Source of the DNA: Bacteroidales bacterium
GTDB lineage: Bacteria; Bacteroidota; Bacteroidia; Bacteroidales; WCHB1-69
Reading direction: 5' to 3'
Assembly (NCBI GenBank): GCA_031264975.1
Contig: JAISDH010000036.1
Span: forward strand, 1 to 7,030
DNA: 7,030 bases
The position numbers were made by a program, and so were the translations under genes. Below are positions 1-6,795 of this stretch, one piece after another; the stretch's first letter is position 1; the number at the start of each line of letters is the position of its first letter. Below the pieces are notes generated by a model. The model was not told the origin of the DNA and did not search any database. It saw only the letters and a program-made list of their open reading frames with translations.

Positions 1-13
1 AAAGAGCGAAAGC

Positions 14-50
14 AAAAAGACGAAAGGCTACCTTTAGTTGGCAGCCTTTC
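14..50 (-). terminator. Probable intrinsic terminator of the purL operon
   Basis: On the minus strand an 11-bp stem (arms at 40-50 and 22-32, GAAAGGCTGCC against GGTAGCCTTTC) closes a 7-nt loop and is followed by GTCTTTTT. One of the 11 pairs is G-U in minus-strand RNA but A-C in plus-strand RNA, so folding favours the minus strand. It lies about 245 nt past the last operon stop, which would give a long 3' untranslated region. Confidence 0.6.
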
Positions 51-90
51 TAATAAGGATTTTACATTTAGTTATACCTTTATTTGCTAT

Positions 91-107
91 GCGGTTATAT
101 TAACCGC
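91..107. repeat. Hairpin-forming palindrome GCGGTTA-TAT-TAACCGC
   Basis: A perfect 7-bp inverted repeat with a 3-nt loop. No U-tract follows on either strand, so it is not a good terminator by itself. Its right arm begins a 13-nt word (TAACCGCTAATCA, 101-113) that recurs with one change at 259-271. It is one of five different palindromes in 1-230. Confidence 0.7.
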
Positions 108-146
108 TAATCATTGTTTCCGTTCTTGCACCTTTCTGTCGATTAC

Positions 147-170
147 GCCCCGATTGGGGCTTTATTTTTA
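147..170 (+). terminator. Intrinsic terminator pointing rightward
   Basis: The stem GCCCC/GGGGC (147-151 and 156-160) with loop GATT is followed directly by TTTATTTTTA. On the minus strand the hairpin has no U-tract after it. No plus-strand gene is visible to its left in the window, so it probably ends a gene just outside, convergent with the purL operon. Confidence 0.6.
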
Positions 171-185
171 GATGCTTTCCTAATC

Positions 186-204
186 CACAGCGCGTTGCGC
201 TGTG
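186..204. repeat. Hairpin-forming palindrome CACAGCGC-GTT-GCGCTGTG
   Basis: A perfect 8-bp GC-rich inverted repeat with a 3-nt loop, the most stable-looking hairpin for its size in the intergenic region. No U-tract follows on either strand. It may be a member of a dispersed palindrome family or help stabilise a transcript 3' end. Confidence 0.7.
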
Positions 205-215
205 CTGTTGATTTC

Positions 216-228
216 AGCCTTTCAGGCT
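216..228. repeat. Short palindrome AGCCT-TTC-AGGCT
   Basis: A 5-bp inverted repeat with a 3-nt loop, followed on the plus strand by only three T residues. It is weak alone, but it continues the series of spaced palindromes in this region. TTCAGGCT recurs inverted near 6802-6811 (AGCCTGAAGG). Confidence 0.45.
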
Positions 229-258
229 TTACTTGTCTCTCAGATATCCATTAATCAC

Positions 259-271
259 TAACCGTTAATCA
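259..271 (+). repeat. Left copy of inverted word TAACCGTTAATCA
   Basis: A 13-nt word that recurs exactly, in inverted orientation, at 6735-6747 on the other side of the operon. It lies 24 nt beyond the stop of the last gene. TTAATCA also occurs 14 nt earlier (251-257), so the local sequence is itself slightly repetitive. Confidence 0.6.
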
Positions 272-294
272 TTTTTTCCCTCTTTACATTGCAA

Positions 295-1092
295 TCATTT
301 TTTCACAAAGACTCCGTCTCTTTCCTGGTCAAGGAGACCTCCGTTGTATGAACAGACGCCCATCCTGGGGGAATTAACAACCGGTAAGGCTGCGTATTCT
401 TTAAAATCAGGACACTTCTTTGCATGTTTCTTTGCACATGTATCACAGAATATACTCTCTTCATTCCAACCATGTACAGTACATATCTGAGTGGCGGGTT
501 CCGTTTTACAGCAATGACACAAAAGTTCCAAGGGTTCATTGCGTGAAAGTAAAACAAGTCTTTCCTTAACCTCTATCGGATACTCTTTTATTACGTTCAA
601 AACAAGATAAGTGGAACTTCCAAAGTCGTACTCATATCTCAACTTTAAACCTTTATGCAAAATATTCCCGGCTTCTGCGTCCATTGAAATATCTTCGTCT
701 ATTGCTTCTTCCGACCATCCTTCGTCCCAATTATCTAATCCCTTTGTAATAATTCTTTCAATGAGCGCCTGTTCAAGCATTTTGTTTCTTTTGTTCCCTT
801 GAGGATATGAAAATCTACTCATGTGTCCGCAACATTCAAGCCAGATTCCTCTAAGAAGGGCGTCAATACCACCCATGAATAGCGTTTTATCTACCCAAAG
901 GTAAAGAAAATAGGGTGAGCTTTTTCTCCAACGAGGGTCTTCCTCTACTTTTACCAGATAAGATTTCTCTTTTAGACTTAGTTTTACATTTTTGTTCAAA
1001 TGCTCCTGTAAATGCCTGCTTATTCTTGTTGAAGAAAACATTTCTCCACAAAAAATACATTTTCCTTCCGACGGTATTTTTTCTTGACTCAT
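295..1092 (-). CDS. Zinc-finger protein with pRiA4b ORF-3-like core (conserved, function unknown)
   Basis: A 265-residue protein with three visible parts. Residues 12-31 form a C2H2 finger (C12-X2-C15-X11-H27-X3-H31). Residues about 60-170 resemble the plasmid pRiA4b ORF-3 fold: an IWLECCGHMSRF segment (83-94) and the hallmark YEYDFGSS (153-160). Residues 192-227 hold eight regularly spaced possible zinc ligands (C192, C195, C204, H207, C216, C219, H223, C227), a cross-brace pattern like MYND or B-box fingers. The tail PVVNSPRMGVC (237-247) is, as I recall, conserved in a family spread through bacteria and archaea. The family has no known reaction that I can name; zinc binding is inferred from spacing. 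No signal peptide or membrane segment is visible, so it is probably cytoplasmic. The ATG lies 32 nt after the tsaC stop and follows a purine-rich AAGAGAAAA, consistent with it being the last gene of the operon. Confidence 0.85.
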   Translation of the reverse strand: MSQEKIPSEGKCIFCGEMFSSTRISRHLQEHLNKNVKLSLKEKSYLVKVEEDPRWRKSSPYFLYLWVDKTLFMGGIDALLRGIWLECCGHMSRFSYPQGNKRNKMLEQALIERIITKGLDNWDEGWSEEAIDEDISMDAEAGNILHKGLKLRYEYDFGSSTYLVLNVIKEYPIEVKERLVLLSRNEPLELLCHCCKTEPATQICTVHGWNEESIFCDTCAKKHAKKCPDFKEYAALPVVNSPRMGVCSYNGGLLDQERDGVFVKK

Positions 1093-1124
1093 TTTTCTCT
1101 TTTTTATAAATATAGTATGTTATT

Positions 1125-1694
1125 TTAATCTCTAATTATTTCAAATGTATAGTCGTCTATAAAACGAACTATTGTAGACGGCTTGACGTCTTCCAAAGGA
1201 GAAACGGAAGTATCTACAATATAATCGACTTGGCTTTTAATTTCTTCGCCTATGTCGTTAAATAAAACGGGCGTGGGTTGTCCCGACACATTGGCGGAAG
1301 TTGAAACTATCGGTTTTCCAAATAAACTGATTAACCGTTTACAAAATTCATTCTTGACAATGCGAATGGCTATTGTACCGTCTTGAGCAATCAGATTCTT
1401 GGGTAAATTCTTTACATGTTTATAGATAAAAGTAGTGGGACGGGCTGACTGTTCTATCAAGTCCCATGCAATTTCAGGAATATGTTCCAGATAGAGCGAT
1501 AACTTCTCTACTTCGTCCAATAAAATCAATAAACTTTTACTTCGTCTTCTTCTTTTGATAGTAAATATTTTATTAACTGCGTCAGCATTGGTGGCGTCGC
1601 ACCCAAGTCCCCAAACCGTATCGGTTGGGTATAAAATGACAGCTCCCTTTTTCAGGTAATTACTTGTTTTGATAATTTCTTCACTAATATTCAT
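1125..1694 (-). CDS. tsaC: L-threonylcarbamoyladenylate synthase (YrdC/Sua5 family)
   Basis: This 189-residue protein should make threonylcarbamoyl-AMP from threonine, bicarbonate and ATP, the first step of N6-threonylcarbamoyladenosine (t6A) at position 37 of ANN-decoding tRNAs; the transfer step needs TsaD and partners not seen here. The YrdC fold covers nearly the whole chain. Visible motifs are YPTDTVWGLGCDA (22-34), a basic stretch KRRRRSKSLL (47-56) at the usual KR-x-x-x-K nucleotide/threonine site, PTTFIY (86-91), the AIRI strand (109-112), STSANVSG (131-138) and PSTIVRF (172-178). Its length fits short TsaC rather than Sua5, which carries an extra C-terminal domain. The start ATG overlaps the glycosyltransferase stop as ATGA, so translational coupling is likely. 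A YciO-like paralogue is possible, but the intact motifs and Bacteroidales-like sequence favour TsaC. Confidence 0.92.
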   Translation of the reverse strand: MNISEEIIKTSNYLKKGAVILYPTDTVWGLGCDATNADAVNKIFTIKRRRRSKSLLILLDEVEKLSLYLEHIPEIAWDLIEQSARPTTFIYKHVKNLPKNLIAQDGTIAIRIVKNEFCKRLISLFGKPIVSTSANVSGQPTPVLFNDIGEEIKSQVDYIVDTSVSPLEDVKPSTIVRFIDDYTFEIIRD

Positions 1695-2794
1695 ATTCTT
1701 CTATATAAATCCATTATTTTTTCTGCAATAACGTCCGGACTAAATTTTTTGATTTGTTTTCTCCCTTTCTGAATAAGGTTTGCTCGCAGTTCGCTATCGT
1801 TTAAAATGACATAGATAGCTTGCGCTATTTCTTCGTCGCTGTTGGGGTCGACATATAAGACCGCATTCCCTCCTGTTTCCTTAAAGCAGGAAGTATTACT
1901 CGTTATTACCGGCGCTTCACACGATAAGGCTTCAATAATTGGAATGCCAAACCCTTCAAAAAAGGAAGGATAAATAAACATATTCGCCAAAGCATATACG
2001 GCAGGCAAATCCGAAGAGGGGACGTCATGACAAAAGCGGACATTTTTTATATTCCTTTGCGCTATCTGTTTTTTTAATTCCAGGGCATACCCGCTTTCTT
2101 TTCCAACAATCACCAATGGGATATTGACGTCTTGATATTGAACGGCGTTGATGACATTGATAATGTTCTTCCTTTTCTCAATATTCCCTACCATTAAAAT
2201 AAAGAGGTCTGGTAGATTCAGTTTCTCTTTGACTTCCTGTTTTTGTTTTTCTGTGGGTTTAGATGAGAAAATGGCGTTGCAAGGTTGATAAATTACCTGT
2301 ATCTTTTCTTCTTTTATGTGGAAGAATCTAATCAAATCCTCTTTTGTCTGCTGACTTGCTGCAATAATTACATCTGCCTTCTTACAGGCAAATGCCGTTT
2401 TCTGCTTATAAATCATTCTGTCGTGCCACTTATACCATTGCGGATAACGCATAAAGATGGTATCATGAATAGTTACAACCCTTTTAGCGCCGGAGATATC
2501 AATATCGCGAGGCAATTCATTACTTAGACCATGGTAAATATCCAGATTATATTTTCTTGCGTCATGTCCGATGTGCCGATATTTCCACAGTGAAGAGAAA
2601 AAAGCGTAAAACCCTTGAGGCGTAATTATCCTGGTATGTTCTATTGAAAATAAATTTCCGTTCTCGTGGGGAGTAAACAGGAAATAGTCATTATCAGGGC
2701 ATGAATTACACAAAGCAGAGAAAATATTTCGTCCATAGTTTCCGAGCCCACTGTGATTAAAAAATATCCGTTTTGCATCAAAGCCGATTCTCAT
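1691..2794 (-). CDS. Glycosyltransferase family 4 (GT-B fold)
   Basis: A 367-residue GT-B glycosyltransferase, predicted to move a sugar from a nucleotide-sugar donor to a glycan acceptor at the inner face of the membrane. The N-terminal acceptor half has the glycine-rich SGLGNYGRN loop (15-23), YHGLSNELP (87-95) and TIHDTIF (108-114). The donor half begins near FILMVGNIEKRKN (198-210), where K207/K209 correspond to the phosphate-binding basic residues of the family. It contains the EX7E motif, E280 and E288 within FFEGFGIPIIEAL (278-290), and NTSCFKETGGNAVLY (300-314), which usually contacts the nucleotide. No membrane helix is seen. The order and motifs resemble mannosyltransferase-like GT4 enzymes, but donor and acceptor cannot be assigned. 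The gene starts 6 nt after purL and has its own Shine-Dalgarno-like AAGGAG. No other glycan genes lie nearby, so its pathway is unclear. Confidence 0.9.
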   Translation of the reverse strand: MRIGFDAKRIFFNHSGLGNYGRNIFSALCNSCPDNDYFLFTPHENGNLFSIEHTRIITPQGFYAFFSSLWKYRHIGHDARKYNLDIYHGLSNELPRDIDISGAKRVVTIHDTIFMRYPQWYKWHDRMIYKQKTAFACKKADVIIAASQQTKEDLIRFFHIKEEKIQVIYQPCNAIFSSKPTEKQKQEVKEKLNLPDLFILMVGNIEKRKNIINVINAVQYQDVNIPLVIVGKESGYALELKKQIAQRNIKNVRFCHDVPSSDLPAVYALANMFIYPSFFEGFGIPIIEALSCEAPVITSNTSCFKETGGNAVLYVDPNSDEEIAQAIYVILNDSELRANLIQKGRKQIKKFSPDVIAEKIMDLYRRI

Positions 2795-2800
2795 CTTCCC

Positions 2801-5800
2801 TTATCTCCTTTCTTCTATCCATTTTCGAGCATTAACAAACGCCTCTATCCAGGGAGAAACTTCATCCGTTTTTCGTTCTGCCGGATAGTACCCCCAATGC
2901 CAACTAAATAAGGAACGTTCCAAATGAGGCATGATTGCCAAATGTCTACCATCTTCGCTGCATATTGCCGCCGCCTGATATGCCGACCCGTTCGGATTGC
3001 CGGGATAACCCGAATAACTGTATTTAACAGGTATATGATACCGGCTTTCTTCATAAGGCAAATGAAATTTTCCTTCTCCGTGAGCCACCCAAATACCTAA
3101 ACGACTTCCCGCCAACGAAGATAACATGACCGAATGGTTGGGTAATATATTCACATTGACAAAATTTGATTCAAATTTATGCGAATCATTATGCAGCATT
3201 TTAGGCATTTGTGGATGTTGCGGATATATTAAACCCAGTTCCGTCATTAACTGACAACCGTTGCAAACTCCCAGACTCAATGTATTTTCCTTTTTGTAAA
3301 AGTTTTGTAATGCATTGCGGGCATTATCATTAAACAGAAATGCTCCAGCCCAGCCTTTGGCAGAACCCAATACGTCCGAATGGGAAAAACCTCCCGGAAA
3401 AACAATCATCCGAATATCTTCCAGCGTTTCCCTGCCCGTCATTAAATCACTTACATGTACATCTTTGACGTCAAACCCTGCCAAATATAGCGAATAAGCC
3501 ATTTCTCTGTCCCCATTCGTTCCCTTTTCTCTTACAATGGCAGCCTTTATGCCGCTTGGTTTGCGGTTGTATGCAAGTTCATACTGCTCAAGACGACCTG
3601 TAAAATGTTTCGGAAATAGATAAATCAACTCCTGATTTTTGTAATTGTCATAGCGCTCGGTTGCTTTTTCCTTTCCGCTTTGTTTGCAATCAAACAGGTA
3701 GGACGTTTCAAACCAAATATCCCTAAAATGGTCAATGTCCATTGTGATGAAAAAGGCGTCTTTTCTTAATGTCATCTTTTGATGATGCCCCTCTATCTTT
3801 ACTTTTGCAATTTCCGTATATGGGATTGCTTCTTTGTTCAACAAAGATTCCACTTCGTCATTATCTTCTACCTGCAACAAGACGCCTGCATTTTCGGCAA
3901 AGAGTATTTTCCGTATATCGTTTTCCTTAATCGCAGATAAATCAACATCCAACCCCAAACGGTTATCCGCAAATGTCATCTCAAACAGCGCCGTAATCAT
4001 ACCGCCTGCAGAAATATCATGTCCCGCCAATATTTTTTCTTCCCTTACTAATTGTTGTATAATATTGAATGCCTTTTTGAAATAATCCGTATCAACAATG
4101 GTGGGAGACTGATTCCCTACTTGATTTTTAGTTTGTGCATAGCTGCTGCCCCCAAGTTTAAAGTCGTCGGAAGAGAGATTAATGTATACTATTTTGGTTC
4201 CTTCTTTTATTTGTAAGACAGGAGAGACTATTTTTTTGACGTCTTCAACTTCACCAACGGCAGAAATAATAACTGTTCCCGGAGAGAGAACAGCCTTTCC
4301 ATTGGGATATTTTTGCGTCATGGACAGAGAGTCTTTTCCTGTTGGGATATTAATTCCAAGTTTGCAGGCAAAATCACTCGCCGCTTCCACCGCTTGATAC
4401 AAACGCGCCTCTTCTCCTTTATTTTTAGAAGGCCACATCCAGTTAGCGCTTAAAGAAACCGCTTCTAATCCTCCGTTAAGCGGAGCCCATATAATATTGG
4501 TAAGCGCTTCGCTAATCGCCATGATTGACCCGTGTTGAGGATTGATTAACGCCATGGCAGGGGCGTGTCCTATGGCTGTAGCTATGCCTTTTTCCCCTCT
4601 AAAGTCCAAAGAAACGGCTCCTAAATTATTCAACGGCAATTGTAAAGAACCGCAACATTGCTGTTTTGCCACTTTACCGGAAACAGACCTGTCCACTTTA
4701 TTGGTTAACCAATCTTTACACGCCACTGCTTCTATGCGAAGAACTTCTTCTATTTCCATTTGCAAATCTAAAGCAGGATTTTCTGCCGTCCAAACGAATG
4801 TTTCATCAACCGTAGTGTCTTCCATAATCGTTTTGGGCGGATTGCCAAACATATCCGATATTTCCAAACAAACGGGCATTATCTTTTCTTTCTTCTGTTC
4901 AAATACCAACTTATGGTCTCCTGTGGTTTCGCCTGCAATAAACATCGGAGCGCATTCGCGTGCGGCAACATTCCGCAACATTTCTATATCTTCTTCTTTC
5001 AACAATAAACCCATTCGCTCTTGCGATTCATTGCCTATAATTTCTTTGGCAGATAACGTCTTGTCTCCTACGGGTAATTTATCTATGTTAATTATCCCTC
5101 CTGTTGATTCCAATAATTCCGACAGACAATTCAGATGTCCTCCTGCGCCATGGTCATGAATGGATATGATGGGGTTTTCATCCATTTCCAGCAAAGCGCG
5201 AACAGCATTGAACACTCTCTTTTGCATTTCAGGATTGGAACGCTGTATGGCATTAAGTTCTATTATCTTTGAAAACTCTCCTGTGGCAACGGAAGAAACA
5301 GCGCCGCCCCCCATTCCAATACGATAATTATCTCCCCCCAATACAATTACTTTATCCCCCACAACGGGTTCTTTTTTGAGAGCATATTTTTTATTGCCAT
5401 ACCCGATACCTCCCGCCAACATAATTACCTTATCAAAACCATATACTTTATTGTTTTCTTCATGCTCAAAGGTAAACAAAGAGCCGCAAATAAGCGGTTG
5501 ACCAAATTTATTTCCAAAATCACTTGCTCCATTAGAGGCTTTTATCAGGATTTCGTCCGGAGACTGGTACAGCCATTTACGTGGAACGACATTCTTTTCC
5601 CAACAATTATCTTCCGACAATCGGGAATAGGAAGTCATATAAACGGCTGTTCCCGCCAAAGGAATGCTTCCTGTTCCGCCTGCCATACGGTCTCGGATTT
5701 CACCGCCGGAACCGGTGGCTGCTCCATTAAAAGGTTCTACTGTTGTCGGAAAATTGTGCGTTTCTGCCTTTAGAGAAATAACCGTATCTATCTCTTTTGT

Positions 5801-6529
5801 CTGAAAGAAATCCGGTTTGTCTTGTCTTGTAGGAGCGAATTGTTCTGCTTTGGGTCCGTCTATGAAGGCGACGTTGTCTTTGTATGCCGAAACCAATTTA
5901 CCGGGACATTCTTTGGAAGTCTTTTTAATCAATTCAAACAATGATGAAGATTTGGTTTTTCCGTCGATAATGAATGTTCCATTAAATATTTTATGCCGAC
6001 AATGTTCGGAATTTACCTGTGAAAAACCAAACACTTCCGAGTCGGTAAGTTTTCGATTTAGTTTTTCAGATAAACTTTCCAAATAATGTATTTCATCTTC
6101 ATTTAGCGCCAAACCTTCTTCTTGGGTATATGCCCGTAAGTCATCTATATATCGTACTGCATCGGGGTTTCTATTCTGTAAAAACACTTGTTGCCCCGGA
6201 TTTTTGTAAACTTCCTCTAACATGGAATCATAAACAGTTTTCGCATATTCTTCTGCGTCAATGTTTGATAAAGGAGATACAATCCTTTTAAATAACTCTA
6301 TACGGCTAATGTTTTCCAATCCCATATTTTGAGTGATTTCCACAGCATTGGTACTATACGGACTAATCATTTCATGACGAGGTCCGATAAAAATACCTTC
6401 CATAGAAGGAGCCTCAATTTGTGATGCGTTGGAAAACAACCATGACAATTTTAACTCTTCATCCGATGAAAATCGATAGCATGTTTCAACAACATAAACT
6501 GTTGTTTCTTTTTGAAAAAATATAATCAT
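2801..6529 (-). CDS. purL: Phosphoribosylformylglycinamidine synthase, large single-chain form
   Basis: This 1242-residue enzyme turns FGAR, glutamine and ATP into FGAM, glutamate and ADP, the fourth step of purine synthesis. It is the long form, with PurS-like, synthetase and glutaminase parts in one chain. Motifs, numbered from the ATG at 6529, are SEHCRHK (174-180), AETHNFPT (255-262), GGEIRDR (275-281), HDHGAGG (458-464), DRSVSGKV (613-620), GKDSLSM (731-737) and HDISAGG (837-843). The class I glutaminase starts near residue 994, with FPGGFSHSD (1044-1052), nucleophile C1089 in GVCNGCQ, and the H1202/E1204 pair in PHLERS. The frame stays open to a TTG at 6571, but that codon is the end of the promoter -7 box, and family members as I recall them begin MI-FF, so the ATG at 6529 is preferred. 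No frameshift or missing catalytic residue was found. It is first in the operon. Confidence 0.96.
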   Translation of the reverse strand: MIIFFQKETTVYVVETCYRFSSDEELKLSWLFSNASQIEAPSMEGIFIGPRHEMISPYSTNAVEITQNMGLENISRIELFKRIVSPLSNIDAEEYAKTVYDSMLEEVYKNPGQQVFLQNRNPDAVRYIDDLRAYTQEEGLALNEDEIHYLESLSEKLNRKLTDSEVFGFSQVNSEHCRHKIFNGTFIIDGKTKSSSLFELIKKTSKECPGKLVSAYKDNVAFIDGPKAEQFAPTRQDKPDFFQTKEIDTVISLKAETHNFPTTVEPFNGAATGSGGEIRDRMAGGTGSIPLAGTAVYMTSYSRLSEDNCWEKNVVPRKWLYQSPDEILIKASNGASDFGNKFGQPLICGSLFTFEHEENNKVYGFDKVIMLAGGIGYGNKKYALKKEPVVGDKVIVLGGDNYRIGMGGGAVSSVATGEFSKIIELNAIQRSNPEMQKRVFNAVRALLEMDENPIISIHDHGAGGHLNCLSELLESTGGIINIDKLPVGDKTLSAKEIIGNESQERMGLLLKEEDIEMLRNVAARECAPMFIAGETTGDHKLVFEQKKEKIMPVCLEISDMFGNPPKTIMEDTTVDETFVWTAENPALDLQMEIEEVLRIEAVACKDWLTNKVDRSVSGKVAKQQCCGSLQLPLNNLGAVSLDFRGEKGIATAIGHAPAMALINPQHGSIMAISEALTNIIWAPLNGGLEAVSLSANWMWPSKNKGEEARLYQAVEAASDFACKLGINIPTGKDSLSMTQKYPNGKAVLSPGTVIISAVGEVEDVKKIVSPVLQIKEGTKIVYINLSSDDFKLGGSSYAQTKNQVGNQSPTIVDTDYFKKAFNIIQQLVREEKILAGHDISAGGMITALFEMTFADNRLGLDVDLSAIKENDIRKILFAENAGVLLQVEDNDEVESLLNKEAIPYTEIAKVKIEGHHQKMTLRKDAFFITMDIDHFRDIWFETSYLFDCKQSGKEKATERYDNYKNQELIYLFPKHFTGRLEQYELAYNRKPSGIKAAIVREKGTNGDREMAYSLYLAGFDVKDVHVSDLMTGRETLEDIRMIVFPGGFSHSDVLGSAKGWAGAFLFNDNARNALQNFYKKENTLSLGVCNGCQLMTELGLIYPQHPQMPKMLHNDSHKFESNFVNVNILPNHSVMLSSLAGSRLGIWVAHGEGKFHLPYEESRYHIPVKYSYSGYPGNPNGSAYQAAAICSEDGRHLAIMPHLERSLFSWHWGYYPAERKTDEVSPWIEAFVNARKWIEERR
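2805..2810 (-). promoter_or_regulatory. Ribosome binding site of the glycosyltransferase gene
   Basis: AAGGAG is read on the minus strand inside the last codons of purL, 10 nt before the glycosyltransferase ATG. A second purine run, AAGGGAAG, sits between the purL stop and the ATG. The site supports the start at 2794 and initiation coupled to purL termination. Strong Shine-Dalgarno sequences are not typical of Bacteroidota, so the match may partly be chance. Confidence 0.5.
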
Positions 6530-6563
6530 TTGACAATAAATTTCTTGAGCATTTACAAGTGTA

Positions 6564-6573
6564 CTTTGCAAAG
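6564..6573. promoter_or_regulatory. 10-bp palindrome overlapping the purL -7 box
   Basis: CTTTGCAAAG is a perfect 10-bp palindrome that overlaps the -7 box and the predicted transcription start. Its location would suit an operator, but no known regulator site is matched; the E. coli PurR operator has a different centre. The half-site CTTTGCAA recurs at 6674-6681. This may be a by-product of the -7 box sequence. Confidence 0.25.
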
Positions 6574-6576
6574 ATA
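6569..6576 (-). promoter_or_regulatory. Bacteroidota-type -7 promoter box of the purL operon
   Basis: TATCTTTG on the minus strand matches the TAnnTTTG -7 consensus of the Bacteroidota primary sigma factor. Transcription would start near 6563, giving a leader of about 33 nt before the purL ATG. No TTG or TTTG is present at the expected -33 spacing (17-23 nt upstream), so support rests on the -7 box and its position. The leader is too short for a purine riboswitch. Confidence 0.5.
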
Positions 6577-6734
6577 CAATTTTTTAAACTTGATTTCGTA
6601 TGGATTTGTCTATAATTATTTGTTTATGATGTTGTACAAAATATACTGTCTTTTTATTCCCTGCATGTCAAACCTTTGCAACAACTTACTTACTTCGGCA
6701 AAAAGAAAAAATAAGGCGCAAAGGGTAAAAATAG
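6577..6734. other. AT-rich upstream region with no recognised gene
   Basis: This is the stretch upstream of the purL promoter. It is AT-rich, with mixed runs of T and A, and contains no convincing start codon, ribosome site or known motif on either strand. The only repeated element seen is CTTTGCAA at 6674-6681, which matches a half of the palindrome at 6564-6573. Nothing here supports a small gene. Confidence 0.6.
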
Positions 6735-6747
6735 TGATTAACGGTTA
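6735..6747 (-). repeat. Right copy of inverted word TAACCGTTAATCA
   Basis: An exact reverse-complement copy of 259-271, about 205 bases upstream of the purL ATG. It lies immediately left of the degenerate 8-mer tandem repeat. Such TTAACCGTTAA-like words are plausible dispersed intergenic repeats in this group. Confidence 0.6.
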
Positions 6748-6755
6748 ATGAAAGA

Positions 6756-6795
6756 GTGGACGAGTAGGCAAGTGAACAAGTGGACGAATGAACGA
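6756..6795 (+). repeat. Five degenerate tandem 8-mers, consensus GTGRACRA
   Basis: Five adjacent units read GTGGACGA, GTAGGCAA, GTGAACAA, GTGGACGA and ATGAACGA; units one and four are identical. The next bases, TAACA, break the pattern. A 16-codon frame from the ATG at 6748 runs through the repeat, but it has no ribosome site and is explained by the repeat itself. Similar GTGAACAAGTG-like runs are, to my recollection, common between genes in Bacteroidales. Confidence 0.75.

Noticed and set aside
303..557. 84-residue minus-strand frame overlapping the zinc-finger gene
   Set aside because: It is out of frame within the zinc-finger protein gene and lacks recognisable features.
4542..5159. 205-residue plus-strand open frame inside purL
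   Set aside because: It lies antisense to motif-rich purL coding sequence, shows no recognisable domain, and is best explained as a shadow of purL codon use.
6530..6563. Purine riboswitch in the purL leader
   Set aside because: The predicted leader is about 33 nt, too short for a purine aptamer, and no pairing with the required junction is seen.
6530..6571. Longer purL starting at TTG 6571
   Set aside because: The TTG lies inside the predicted -7 box, the 14 extra residues do not resemble the family start as I recall it, and ATG 6529 gives the expected MI-FF beginning.
259..6747. Composite transposon or insertion sequence bounded by inverted repeats
   Set aside because: The shared word is only 13 nt, no transposase or integrase gene lies inside, no target duplication is visible, and a near copy occurs nearby.
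6512..6748. 78-residue plus-strand open frame upstream of purL
   Set aside because: It overlaps the purL start and promoter, has low-complexity composition with no domain, and no ribosome site is seen.
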